From Prevotella sp. (GTDB lineage Bacteria; Bacteroidota; Bacteroidia; Bacteroidales; Bacteroidaceae), in contig JAFVGI010000006.1 in NCBI GenBank assembly GCA_017475005.1, forward strand, positions 1 through 64,000: 64,000 bases of DNA, in the 5' to 3' direction. The position numbers and the translations under genes are program-made. The notes under the pieces are model-generated. The model was given only the letters and a program-made list of their open reading frames with translations, made no database searches and was not told where the DNA came from. Below are positions 1-8,251 of this stretch, one piece after another. How positions within the stretch are numbered: the stretch's first letter is position 1; every line of letters starts with the position of its first letter.

Positions 1-32
1 CTCAGAACTTTCAGGTCACATCGAAGTGCATT

Positions 33-97
33 CTTAACTCTTAATTCTTAACTCTTAATTCTTAACTCTTAATTCTTAATTCTTAACTCTTAACTCT
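33..97. repeat. AT-rich simple repeat, TTCTTAACTCTTAA words
   Basis: Tandem, slightly varied copies of TTCTTAACTCTTAA fill the stretch just past the stop of the leftmost gene. It is one of about fifteen low-complexity word clusters in the window, most of which lie at gene ends. Confidence 0.8.
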
Positions 98-973
98 TCA
101 GGACTCCACCTTTACCAGTTCCCATGCTTTTCCTTTTCTGATGAAAACAAGGTCTGTCTGTATTCCATTAGAGATACCCCTGATGAAGAAGTATCTTTTA
201 TCTGATGCTACATTGTTTTGCTTTCCATACCTGATACAATAGAACTCTTCTTCAGGCAACCAAGGTTTGAACATAGGCCACTGCTCTCTCATGATGTCTC
301 CTTCCATTGTTGAGAAGTCTTCATCAGGATCAGGACCCTTGAATGTGACATATGGTGCCAGATGACTCTCTTGATGCAGAGTGTCTGTAGCAAATGTGTT
401 ATAGAATTTCAGAAAATCATAATCTGGAATCTCAGTAAGTTCCTTCACAGCAATAGAACGCAGGCACCACTTTCCACTGATGCGAGAGAAGAGCCATTCC
501 TTCACCTCATTGTCTGGAAATGATAGCTTCTGCACCCTCACTTCATTTGTTGTCGTATCACCAAGCATCTTCAACTGCTTTTGGTCTTGACACAAGATGG
601 TGTAATATCCATCTGCCATAAAGAAACTTTCCCTCTTCCAATCATCCTTGCTTTCAATAAGCACTTCGAGACCATTATCCTCATACACCATAGGGAAGAT
701 AGTGCGTGCTCGCTGCACTTCCACATTTGCAGCATAATTAAAGAAGAAATCCTCAAACAACTCATCTGCCGCCTTTGGCATAGGAGCCTGAGATATCATC
801 TTCGACAAAGAATCAAGGGGGACTGCTTCTTCCTTAACAACCTCTACTGTGTCTGAATCAAGAGAATCTGCAGCACCAGAGGTACGTTCCATACATCCTG
901 TCGTCATAAAGAGACAACAGATAATGGACAGAAGGCAGCTTACAGGAAAAAAAATAGGAGCCAAATAGCGCAT
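98..973 (-). CDS. Secreted lipoprotein, DUF4348-like
   Basis: About 291 residues. The N-terminus is a lipoprotein signal: basic start, hydrophobic stretch, then a lipobox ending TTGC (Cys near residue 27), so the mature protein should be lipid-anchored in the envelope. The segment FEDFFFNYAANVEVQRARTIFP resembles the start of the DUF4348 family of Bacteroidales lipoproteins; the assignment is from memory. A GTG at 979 is also in frame, but the ATG at 973 is two codons later and 25-30 nt after a good -7 box, so I chose the ATG. Function unknown. It appears to be a single-gene unit; the next gene on the left is outside the window. Confidence 0.7.
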   Translation of the reverse strand: MRYLAPIFFPVSCLLSIICCLFMTTGCMERTSGAADSLDSDTVEVVKEEAVPLDSLSKMISQAPMPKAADELFEDFFFNYAANVEVQRARTIFPMVYEDNGLEVLIESKDDWKRESFFMADGYYTILCQDQKQLKMLGDTTTNEVRVQKLSFPDNEVKEWLFSRISGKWCLRSIAVKELTEIPDYDFLKFYNTFATDTLHQESHLAPYVTFKGPDPDEDFSTMEGDIMREQWPMFKPWLPEEEFYCIRYGKQNNVASDKRYFFIRGISNGIQTDLVFIRKGKAWELVKVES

Positions 974-999
974 GCGCACGTAAAATTTTTAAATCGGGT

Positions 1000-1008
1000 G
1001 CAAATTTA
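1000..1008 (-). promoter_or_regulatory. -7 promoter element (TAAATTTGC)
   Basis: On the minus strand this reads TAAATTTGC, matching the Bacteroidota TAnnTTTG(C) element, about 27 nt upstream of the lipoprotein ATG. Confidence 0.65.
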
Positions 1009-1091
1009 CACAAATTTCCTTAATTTAACAAAAAAAAGGAAATATTTTTTGAGCACACTCGCTATTTATTGACACAAGCCAAGAAAAAAGG

Positions 1092-1481
1092 CTATCCTGC
1101 TAGTTGCGAGATACTTGCAGCAGTTTTTCTCTCGCAATAACGTTCACACTGTGCACAGATGTCATAGCCAAGCAGCGCACCAAGGATAAAATCCTCCTCT
1201 GGTGTAAGTTCATTAAGAGGTCGGATAACAAACAGGCGGATGGCATCGAGACACTCTCTACGACCAAAGTAAACATTGATGCTATCCTTGCCAGCAGGCT
1301 GCACCACATAATCGATGGACTGACGGCATAAACGCTGGGTTGCAAAGGTCTCTAAGCGACGATTGCATGTAAAGAGAATCATGCTTCGCACGCCTTTCTT
1401 ATACTCATAGATATGGTTCATAAGAACTTTTGCCTCTGGAGGTAATACCTGTCCTATAGTCATTTCTGCCATCTGCTGCAT
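1092..1481 (-). CDS. DUF2023 family protein
   Basis: 129 residues from the start chosen here. The block VLMNHIYEYKKGVRSMILFT is characteristic of DUF2023, a small Bacteroidales family of unknown role. The open frame extends upstream to 1598, but that part runs through a consensus -7 box (1521-1529), so translation must begin downstream of it; ATGs at 1481, 1472 and 1463 are all possible and I use the first. The C-terminus has a cysteine cluster (CAQCERYCERK) that could bind metal, which is my inference. No operon partner is seen: the rubrerythrin gene is divergent. Confidence 0.75.
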   Translation of the reverse strand: MQQMAEMTIGQVLPPEAKVLMNHIYEYKKGVRSMILFTCNRRLETFATQRLCRQSIDYVVQPAGKDSINVYFGRRECLDAIRLFVIRPLNELTPEEDFILGALLGYDICAQCERYCERKTAASISQLAG

Positions 1482-1520
1482 AGTGTTTTTGTCTTGTATG
1501 TTATTTGTTAAAATTCCGAT

Positions 1521-1529
1521 GCAAAGGTA
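1521..1529 (-). promoter_or_regulatory. -7 promoter element (TACCTTTGC)
   Basis: Perfect TAnnTTTGC on the minus strand, about 40 nt upstream of the DUF2023 ATG. It rules out the longer reading of that ORF. Confidence 0.75.
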
Positions 1530-1581
1530 CAGCAATTTCATAACACTGACAATACTTAAAAATAAGTATTTTGCAAAGTTG

Positions 1582-1618
1582 AGAGTTTCAAGTTTCATGT
1601 TTCATGTTTCAAATTTCA
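1582..1618. repeat. Simple repeat, TTTCATGTTTCA words
   Basis: Short run of near-identical GTTTCAAGTTTCATG words between the two divergent genes, upstream of the DUF2023 promoter. Confidence 0.6.
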
Positions 1619-1661
1619 GTTTTTTTTTGCGTATTTATTTGGTAGTTTGAAAAGATTTTCT

Positions 1662-1670
1662 TATCTTTGC
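1662..1670 (+). promoter_or_regulatory. -7 promoter element (TATCTTTGC)
   Basis: Perfect TAnnTTTGC 50 nt upstream of the rubrerythrin ATG; TTTG words at 1638 and 1646 are candidates for the upstream element, neither at ideal spacing. Confidence 0.75.
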
Positions 1671-1719
1671 CACAGAAACGTACAGTTATCTTTATTATTA
1701 ACAAAAACAAACCCAAATT

Positions 1720-2277
1720 ATGAACAAGAAATTCATTTGTACCGTATGTGGATATATCCACGAAGGTCCTACCCCTCCAGAGCAGTGCCCACAGTGTAAA
1801 GTTCCTGGCTCAAAGTTTAAGGAGCTTGAAGAGAATGCTGGTGGCATTCAGTTCGTTCAAGAGCACGTTATCGGCATCGCCAAGGAATATGGCGTTGACG
1901 AAGAGATGATAAAAGACCTCAACAATCACTGGATGGGTGAATGTTCAGAGGTTGGTCAGTATCTCGCTATGAGCCGTCAGGCTGATCGTGAGGGTTATCC
2001 AGAAATAGCAGAGGCTTTCAAGCGTTATGCTTGGGAAGAGGCTGAGCATGCTGCAAAGTTTGCTGAGCTGCTGGGTGACGTTGTATGGGATACAAAGACA
2101 AACCTTGAGAAGCGCATGAATGCAGAGGCTGGTGCTTGTGAGGACAAGTTCCGCATTGCTAAGAACGCTAAGGCTAAGAACTGGGATGCTATCCATGACA
2201 CAGTACATGAGATGGCTAAGGACGAAGCTCGTCACGGCAAAGGCTTCGAGGGACTTTATAACAGATACTTCAAATAA
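1720..2277 (+). CDS. Rubrerythrin-type peroxidase with N-terminal rubredoxin domain
   Basis: 185 residues. The N-terminus is a rubredoxin-like iron site with CxxC pairs (CTVCG at about 8-12 and CPQCK at about 23-27), followed by a ferritin-like four-helix domain with carboxylate ligands (HWMGE, WEEAEHA, DEARHG). This order, rubredoxin first, is that of 'reverse' rubrerythrins, which reduce hydrogen peroxide with electrons from NAD(P)H via a reductase and protect anaerobes from oxidative stress in the cytoplasm. Length and motifs are intact. It has its own promoter and is followed by a hairpin, so it is probably monocistronic. Confidence 0.92.
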   Translation: MNKKFICTVCGYIHEGPTPPEQCPQCKVPGSKFKELEENAGGIQFVQEHVIGIAKEYGVDEEMIKDLNNHWMGECSEVGQYLAMSRQADREGYPEIAEAFKRYAWEEAEHAAKFAELLGDVVWDTKTNLEKRMNAEAGACEDKFRIAKNAKAKNWDAIHDTVHEMAKDEARHGKGFEGLYNRYFK

Positions 2278-2322
2278 TTGATAATTGATAATTGATAATT
2301 GACAATTGACAATTGATAATTA
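2274..2322. repeat. Simple repeat, ATTGATAATTGACAATTG words
   Basis: Six to seven tandem copies of TTGATAA/TTGACAA beginning at the rubrerythrin stop codon. The same words recur near 36.6 kb and 42.66 kb. Confidence 0.85.
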
Positions 2323-2331
2323 AATACTAAC

Positions 2332-2370
2332 CATCGCCTTCTCAGGGTTCCTGCGGAGGCGATGAATCTT
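2332..2370 (+). terminator. Hairpin between rubrerythrin and sulP
   Basis: CATCGCCT (2332-2339) pairs with AGGCGATG (2357-2364) across a 17-nt loop, followed by a weak T-rich stretch. It ends only 12 nt before the sulP ATG, so it may act as a terminator or as a leader structure for sulP. Confidence 0.55.
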
Positions 2371-2375
2371 TAAAA

Positions 2376-4091
2376 ATGATTAAGACAAACAACATTAAGG
2401 GTGACATCTTTGGAGGTGTAACAGCCGGAATAGTAGCTCTGCCTCTCGCCCTTGCTTTTGGTATTCAGGCTTTCGGTGGCATTAATGACCCTGCAGCACC
2501 TTCTTTAGGAGCATTAGCAGGTTTGATAGGAGCCACATTACTCGGTTTCTTTGCTGCCTTGTTTGGCGGCACACACTCACAGATTTCCGGTCCTACGGGA
2601 CCAATGACAGTCATTACCGCATCTCTCATCAGCGCAGCATGGACAGCCAGCAGCGGCAGTTTCTCTATGGTGCTCATCTCAATGGCGATGGCTGGAATAT
2701 TCTGCGGATTGTTCCAGATTCTTTTCGGATTGATACGCATAGGAAAATATGTAAGATATATCCCCTACCCTGTGCTGTCAGGATTCATGAGCGGTATTGG
2801 TGTCATCATTATTCTTCAGCAGATTTATCCGATGATTGGCAAGAAATCTCCTGTTGCCACTATCGACATGATAGTAAATTTCCCTGGCGCTTGTGCTGAC
2901 GGAGTGAGTCTAATGGCTCTCATCATGGGACTCGGAACAATTGCTATAATAATCAGCCTACCCCGAATCACGAAAAAAATTCCTGCTACACTCGTAGCAC
3001 TTATCGTGATGACTATCATAAGCATTCTCTGTTCTTTCGATGCTGCTTTGACAATTGGTAACATACCATCAGGACTTCCTATGCCTTTCTTTGCTAAGGA
3101 GGGTATAGACCTTAGCGGCATCAACTGGGTTACTGCTATAGAAGCAGCCATAGTACCAGGTCTCACCCTTGCCGGTCTTGGTTCTATAGACACCCTGCTC
3201 ACCTCAGTAGTAGCAGACAATATAACAAAGACAAAACACAACCCTAACCAAGAACTCATAGGACAGGGAATCGGTAACTGTCTGGCAGGAGCTTTCTGTG
3301 GCATAGCAGGTGCCGGTGCTACTATGCGTACTGTTGTTAACGTAAAGAGTGGTGGCAGAACCCAGATAAGCGGCATGGTACATGCTCTGTTCCTGTTGGC
3401 TATTCTCTTGGGACTGGGTTCGTTGGTAAAATATGTGCCACTATCTGTATTGGCAGGCATCCTAATTACTGTCGGATGGGGCATCATCGACTTCCGAGGC
3501 TTCAAGGACTTGACACATATTCCTAAGGCTGATGCCTTTGTGCTAGTTGTAGTATTCCTTATGACCGTATTTGTGGATTTGCTCACCGCTGTAGGCATCG
3601 GTATGGTGATAGCATGCTTCCTCTTCATGATGCGTGCCGGTGACCTTATCGAGCAACAATATGGTGGCATAACATTGGCAGACGAATTTGACAAGAATGA
3701 ACCTTGGGATGATGAGAAAGACATCCCAGAAGACATAATAAAACAAGTCTATATTCAGCGTCTCAATGGACCAGTATTCTTTGGTTCCATAACTGGGTTC
3801 AACCAAGTGATGCACGATATTCCGAAGGATGCCAAAACAGTCATCATCCGAATGAAACGTGTTACATTTATGGATCAGTCAGGTGCATACGCAATGGAGA
3901 CAGCCATCAAGGATATGCAGGCAAAAGGCATAGAGGTTTTGATGACTATCATACAGCCACAGCCTGATGCCATAATGCACAAGACACACATCATCCCTAC
4001 CCTTATCCCTAGAAAACACACCTTCAAGACTTTCCATGAGTGTATTCTATATATAAAGGAACGTGGAAGCGCAGGAACGGATATTGCTTGA
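2376..4091 (+). CDS. SulP family inorganic anion transporter
   Basis: 571 residues: a hydrophobic membrane domain of roughly 12-14 helices (residues about 10-430) followed by a cytoplasmic STAS domain (about 455-560; VIIRMKRVTFMDQSGAYAME). This is the standard SulP layout; members carry sulfate, bicarbonate or related anions, and the substrate cannot be read from sequence. The early motif DIFGGVTAGIVALPLALAFG and later GTHSQISGPTGPM are typical of the family. The last 29 nt overlap prmC in another frame. An ATG 12 nt after the upstream hairpin gives a complete N-terminus. Confidence 0.93.
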   Translation: MIKTNNIKGDIFGGVTAGIVALPLALAFGIQAFGGINDPAAPSLGALAGLIGATLLGFFAALFGGTHSQISGPTGPMTVITASLISAAWTASSGSFSMVLISMAMAGIFCGLFQILFGLIRIGKYVRYIPYPVLSGFMSGIGVIIILQQIYPMIGKKSPVATIDMIVNFPGACADGVSLMALIMGLGTIAIIISLPRITKKIPATLVALIVMTIISILCSFDAALTIGNIPSGLPMPFFAKEGIDLSGINWVTAIEAAIVPGLTLAGLGSIDTLLTSVVADNITKTKHNPNQELIGQGIGNCLAGAFCGIAGAGATMRTVVNVKSGGRTQISGMVHALFLLAILLGLGSLVKYVPLSVLAGILITVGWGIIDFRGFKDLTHIPKADAFVLVVVFLMTVFVDLLTAVGIGMVIACFLFMMRAGDLIEQQYGGITLADEFDKNEPWDDEKDIPEDIIKQVYIQRLNGPVFFGSITGFNQVMHDIPKDAKTVIIRMKRVTFMDQSGAYAMETAIKDMQAKGIEVLMTIIQPQPDAIMHKTHIIPTLIPRKHTFKTFHECILYIKERGSAGTDIA

Positions 4092-4845
4092 AGATGTCTT
4101 CGGACTGACACTGACTGATGTTTGTGGAGGTGCATTAGAAAAAATGTCGCCCTCCGACAAACAGAAGTTTGCAACCCTCAAAGCACGACTTCAGAAGGGG
4201 GAACCTGTACAATATATCACAGGCAAAGCCCCCTTCTGTGGTCATTTCTTTCATGTAGAGCCCGGGGTGCTGATACCACGCCCCGAGACAGAGGAACTCG
4301 TAGATATGGTGATTGCTGCTATGTCAATAGGTTCTCGCCCATTAAACATTCTTGATATCGGAACAGGAAGTGGCTGCATCGCTATTTCTCTGGCATTACA
4401 AAAAGATACCGACGTCACAGCATGGGACATTAGCCAAAGAGCTCTTGCGATAGCCAGCAAGAATGCTGAAATGCTAAAGGCTACGGTTTATTTTGAGTGT
4501 CAAGATATTTTTAAAGCATCCCATCATCAAGAACCCTCTTGGGATATCATCATCAGCAATCCTCCTTATATTTGTCGGAAAGAGGCTGCTCTCATGGAGT
4601 CCAATGTGTTAGACCATGAACCACATGAGGCTCTCTTTGTGCCTGATGAAGAACCTTTGCTTTTTTATAAAGCAATAAGCAAATATGCGCTACAGGGATT
4701 GAAACCTGGAGGATTGTTGGCATTCGAGATTAACCCTCTATATGCCAATCAGTTATATAAATCTCTTTCCAACCAAGGATTTCATGATATCTCCATTAAG
4801 AATGATTCCTTTGGGAAACAACGCTTTATTCTTTGCTACAGATGA
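4063..4845 (+). CDS. prmC: Peptide chain release factor N5-glutamine methyltransferase PrmC (short N-terminus)
   Basis: 260 residues. PrmC methylates the GGQ glutamine of release factors RF1/RF2 using S-adenosylmethionine. Seen here: LIPRPETEELV (about 70-80), the SAM-binding DIGTGSGCIAI, and the catalytic NPPYI motif. The start is a GTG at 4063 inside the end of sulP; an in-frame TAA at 4054-4056 blocks any upstream extension. The N-terminal helical RF-binding domain is therefore about 20-30 residues shorter than in relatives I recall. The 3' end overlaps recX by ATGA. Confidence 0.9.
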   Translation: MEAQERILLEDVFGLTLTDVCGGALEKMSPSDKQKFATLKARLQKGEPVQYITGKAPFCGHFFHVEPGVLIPRPETEELVDMVIAAMSIGSRPLNILDIGTGSGCIAISLALQKDTDVTAWDISQRALAIASKNAEMLKATVYFECQDIFKASHHQEPSWDIIISNPPYICRKEAALMESNVLDHEPHEALFVPDEEPLLFYKAISKYALQGLKPGGLLAFEINPLYANQLYKSLSNQGFHDISIKNDSFGKQRFILCYR

Positions 4846-5291
4846 CAGAACAACAGATACTCTCAAAACTGACTAGTATTTGCTCAAAGGCAGAATACTG
4901 TAAATATGACATGGTCAGGAAGATGACTCGTTGGGAGGTTTCGGAGGATATGCAGGAGAAGGTACTGAAATATCTTGTGAGTGAAGGATATATTGATGAA
5001 ACACGTTTTACCCGATCATTTATCCGAGCAAAGAAAGAATACAACCACTGGGGTGTAAAAAAGATTGAGAATGCCCTTTTTGCAAAGAGAATACCAAAAG
5101 ACATTTATGACCCCATACTAAAAGAAATCTGCAATAATGATTATCATGACATTTTGAAATCATTATTGCAGAATAAAAAGCGTTCAGTAAAAGCATCAAG
5201 CGACTACGAACTACGAGGAAAACTCATACGCTTTGCTATGCAACGTGGCTTTACTTATGACCAGATATCCGGAGTTATTGATGAACTTTGA
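4842..5291 (+). CDS. recX: RecX family regulatory protein
   Basis: 149 residues from the ATG at 4842, which overlaps the prmC stop as ATGA; a TTG nine bases earlier is also in frame. RecX proteins are small helical modulators of RecA filaments. The repeats of three-helix units are visible: AEYCKYDMVRKM, VLKYLVSEGYIDETRFTRSFIRAK, and the C-terminal KLIRFAMQRGFTYDQISGVI. Length fits the family. It is translationally coupled to prmC and ends 33 nt before the convergent xylanase gene. Confidence 0.9.
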   Translation: MTEQQILSKLTSICSKAEYCKYDMVRKMTRWEVSEDMQEKVLKYLVSEGYIDETRFTRSFIRAKKEYNHWGVKKIENALFAKRIPKDIYDPILKEICNNDYHDILKSLLQNKKRSVKASSDYELRGKLIRFAMQRGFTYDQISGVIDEL

Positions 5292-5323
5292 TATCTATAA
5301 TTCCTTTTATATAGACAGTACGA

Positions 5324-7186
5324 TTACTTAAAAATCTTCTTGCCATTTACAATATAGAACCCAGCAGGGAGTTCCTCTATTGATGTTGCAGACATGCGAA
5401 CACCATTAATATTGTAGATACCTTTTGAAGTATCGACAGCATACTCTGCCTTTACATTATCTATTTCTGTTGGTTCACCACCATTCAGGCCTCGTACGAA
5501 GCCGGCATATACATGCTTGCGGTAGTTATTAAGGTCCCAAATTCCAACAGGTGTATTAGCACGCCATCCGCTATTGGCAGGAGAATCATTAGTACACCAT
5601 TGGCAAATACCCCACTGCTGTTCTGGTGGAACGATAGTCAGGAACTGCTGAATAATCCACTCATAGAAATCAGCCATCTCCTTATGCTGTTCTTCTGTCA
5701 TGCTGCTCGTTGGGACGCTGTTGCCATCAATATCATTGTAGCCCATATCCAATTCACTCACACGAACCAATTTGCCGGACTTTGCCATAAGTTTGAACAT
5801 ACCGGTAATAGCATTCTTCAAACCATTCTGAGCATCGGTTTTCTTATAAAATGAAATGTGCATTTGGGTGCCTATACCGTCAATTTTAGTAACACCATCA
5901 GCCTCCCATTTTTTAATCCAATTAACAAGAGACCAAAGTTTCTTACTAGCACTTATACCATCTTTGGTAACAATATCCCAAACTCCCTCAAGGTTGTAGT
6001 CATTGATGAATAACTTTACATCATCTGGTCCATATTTACGGGCCAATCGACAAGCCTGACGTACATATTCCAAGTCGCCCATATAGTCCTGCCAATAGAA
6101 AGCATCACCTCCAACATCCCAAGTACCACTTTGGTAACCCTCGGAGTGCTGTAACACGTAGTTGCCCTGACCATCATTGCCACCACCAGAGATGGCCTCA
6201 TTGACGAGATCCCAAGCCTTTACCTTGCCTCCACAAGCAGTCATCATGCCCTTAATCCACTTATCCATAGCATAGACAAGGGTGTCATGTTTTTCCTGAT
6301 TTGTCTGCGGAATCATCTTATTCTTATAACCCTCAAACTTTATGGTCTTGATATAGACAGTACCGACATAATTAGGAATATGTAGGAGGATAAAATTATT
6401 TTTTATGACAGGCTTGACATCTACTTCCACATCTTTCCATTCTGTAGTGAAAGGAATGCTGATACTTGGACCATTATTACTCCAGTCTCCAAGTCTGCCA
6501 TTTAAAGTACCAGAGCCCGAACCTTTTACGGTCATTGTCAATTTGTAGGTCTCACCAGATGTGAGCTGGATATTGTCCATAGGTACAAACTGCACCTCCC
6601 ATGAATAACTCGTGGTGGTAGTAACAGCAAGACCACTTGTTATGCTATATTTGATGGAAAAACCGTATTTGTCTTGCGATGCAGTCCAACCAACTGTCTT
6701 GTCAGTACGAAAGTCTTTACTGGCAACTGTTGTATATTCTTGTGCACCAGTCTGATCAGGTTTATCAGCCATCAAACTCAACAACCAACTCTTAGGTTGC
6801 TGTGAGTGCCAAGCGAGAGTATGTCCATAGACATTAAGGCCTGCGTTTGTAGCTGCATTCACATAGTTTGTAACTTTAGTGAAGTTCATGTTACCATTGT
6901 TATTTACGCAACTTGCCATCTTCATAGCATTGCCAGCAACAGTCTCTGTAAAGTTGGCATTCGTCAACTTATAAACCAAACCATACTGTAGGTAAGCATC
7001 AACAGTAGTACCCGCACCAAGTTTGAAATTGGGGTACTTTGAGTAGTCTATATATTTTTTTAGGCCTAAATATTTATCCAAATAGCGATAGTTATCGTTA
7101 TTTGGCTTACCTTTCTCAAATACCTCCTGTGCCACAGCAGTTGCAGACAAACAGGCTGCAAACATCCACAATAATACCTTTTTCAT
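5324..7186 (-). CDS. Secreted GH10 endo-1,4-beta-xylanase with internal carbohydrate-binding insert
   Basis: 620 residues. Signal peptide 1-20 ending AVAQ. The GH10 barrel starts at about 50 (FKLGAGTTVDAY; GHTLAWHSQ at 121-129), is interrupted by a beta-sandwich-like insert at about 150-295, and resumes with WDLVNEAI (acid/base Glu330) and VSELDMGY (nucleophile Glu478). Such inserts are known in gut and rumen Bacteroidota xylanases and bind xylan. The C-terminus has a short Prevotella-type tail (GIYNINGVRM...GFYIVNGKKI). It should cut the xylan backbone outside the cytoplasm. It lies 31 nt downstream of the acidic-tail gene and may share its transcript. Confidence 0.95.
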   Translation of the reverse strand: MKKVLLWMFAACLSATAVAQEVFEKGKPNNDNYRYLDKYLGLKKYIDYSKYPNFKLGAGTTVDAYLQYGLVYKLTNANFTETVAGNAMKMASCVNNNGNMNFTKVTNYVNAATNAGLNVYGHTLAWHSQQPKSWLLSLMADKPDQTGAQEYTTVASKDFRTDKTVGWTASQDKYGFSIKYSITSGLAVTTTTSYSWEVQFVPMDNIQLTSGETYKLTMTVKGSGSGTLNGRLGDWSNNGPSISIPFTTEWKDVEVDVKPVIKNNFILLHIPNYVGTVYIKTIKFEGYKNKMIPQTNQEKHDTLVYAMDKWIKGMMTACGGKVKAWDLVNEAISGGGNDGQGNYVLQHSEGYQSGTWDVGGDAFYWQDYMGDLEYVRQACRLARKYGPDDVKLFINDYNLEGVWDIVTKDGISASKKLWSLVNWIKKWEADGVTKIDGIGTQMHISFYKKTDAQNGLKNAITGMFKLMAKSGKLVRVSELDMGYNDIDGNSVPTSSMTEEQHKEMADFYEWIIQQFLTIVPPEQQWGICQWCTNDSPANSGWRANTPVGIWDLNNYRKHVYAGFVRGLNGGEPTEIDNVKAEYAVDTSKGIYNINGVRMSATSIEELPAGFYIVNGKKIFK

Positions 7187-7217
7187 CTTCAGCTACAGGG
7201 TACTCTATTATTCTATA

Positions 7218-8096
7218 TTAATAATCGTCGTCTGACAAATCTGCTGCATCAAGTGACAAATCATCAGGATCTTCTTCTATAGTGGTGCGATAACTTTCTG
7301 CAGTCAGTTCATCTTCATCGATATCGTCAAGATCATCTTCATCAGCAACAGAGTACTTGTACTCCATATCATCGTCGTCTTCATCATTATCATCGCCATC
7401 CAAATCATCCAAGTCGTCATCCTGACTACGACGCTTACGTCTCTTCTTGCCATCATCCAACTCATCCTCTTCTTCATCATTGAAGCGCAGACGTGGCTTA
7501 ATGCTCAAAGGCTTCACCTTGGCAAAGATAGCTTCTACCCAGCCACCTTTCTCTATTTCCAAACACTCATATCCGTCAGCCATCTTTAACTCATACAATC
7601 CACCAGGACGCTTGAGTCTCTCTGCTGGAACGACATTGGTAGAAATCTCAAATCCAGACAAGATGATATCCTTAACAGCCTGATTAAGGCTATCCCATCC
7701 TCCTCCAAAGTTACGGTCAATGATTTCGAGAAGCTTGGCAGCGGAGATATGGCGTATATTCTCATAGGTCAAATCTGTTACCCTGTTAATAGGCTTTTTC
7801 TTTATTGCCCACTTTTGGTCTTTGTGTCTAATAGGAATAACACCGACACGCATACCGCGTGCTTCATATTTTTTTTCTATCTCACGTGCCAATCTACCTT
7901 TACCATCACCTACGTTAGGAACCTCCTCCACGTCAAAGGCAGTTTTGATGATATCCATGTAGTGTCCGGCATGTTCTTGGGCAGCATCCTCTTTATCAGG
8001 TTTCTGCCACATATAAAAAATGTCACTCTCCTGCATATCCCAGACAGTACCTTTGGTAAGGAATCGCAGGCTCTTTGTATCTTTTGTTTTCTGCAT
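7218..8096 (-). CDS. Unknown protein with long acidic, Lys/Arg-interrupted C-terminal tail
   Basis: 292 residues from the ATG at 8096. I do not recognise the family. Residues about 1-200 look globular and soluble, with no signal peptide or membrane segment (WDMQESDIFYMWQKP, RLAREIEKKYEARG). The last 90 residues are mostly Asp/Glu with one basic island (KKRRKRRS), suggesting a nuclear-style charged tail that could bind nucleic-acid-binding proteins or metal; this is inference. The frame extends 12 codons upstream, but those codons overlap a consensus -7 box at 8104-8112, so the start must be 8096 or later and the mRNA is nearly leaderless. Confidence 0.75.
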   Translation of the reverse strand: MQKTKDTKSLRFLTKGTVWDMQESDIFYMWQKPDKEDAAQEHAGHYMDIIKTAFDVEEVPNVGDGKGRLAREIEKKYEARGMRVGVIPIRHKDQKWAIKKKPINRVTDLTYENIRHISAAKLLEIIDRNFGGGWDSLNQAVKDIILSGFEISTNVVPAERLKRPGGLYELKMADGYECLEIEKGGWVEAIFAKVKPLSIKPRLRFNDEEEDELDDGKKRRKRRSQDDDLDDLDGDDNDEDDDDMEYKYSVADEDDLDDIDEDELTAESYRTTIEEDPDDLSLDAADLSDDDY

Positions 8097-8103
8097 AGTG
8101 GGC

Positions 8104-8112
8104 GCAAAGTTA
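8104..8112 (-). promoter_or_regulatory. -7 promoter element (TAACTTTGC)
   Basis: Perfect minus-strand match ending only 8 nt before the chosen ATG of the acidic-tail gene, implying a leader of a few nucleotides at most. Confidence 0.7.
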
Positions 8113-8218
8113 GAAAAAAATATAAAACTCACTACACATTAGCCTTCACACTATAGCCTTTTTATACTTTTTTAAGAAAAAACCATTATACACATTTGTG
8201 TATGTATTAAAAATGTAG

Positions 8219-8227
8219 TAACTTTGC
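8219..8227 (+). promoter_or_regulatory. -7 promoter element (TAACTTTGC)
   Basis: Perfect match 25 nt upstream of the mscS-type ATG. The 156-nt divergent region therefore carries one promoter per direction. Confidence 0.75.
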
Positions 8228-8251
8228 GCGCATAATTTTAATTTCAGCACT

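Noticed and set aside
2276..2322. TTGACA words as sigma-70 -35 boxes
   Set aside because: They are part of tandem low-complexity repeats, and Bacteroidota promoters use TTTG and TAnnTTTG instead.
2825..3736. 303-codon antisense frame inside sulP
   Set aside because: Low-quality composition (Ser/Arg/Pro/Met-rich), no homology I recognise; sulP on the other strand is complete.
5324..7186. GH10 insert as a novel architecture
   Set aside because: Carbohydrate-binding inserts in GH10 are already known from gut and rumen Bacteroidota xylanases.
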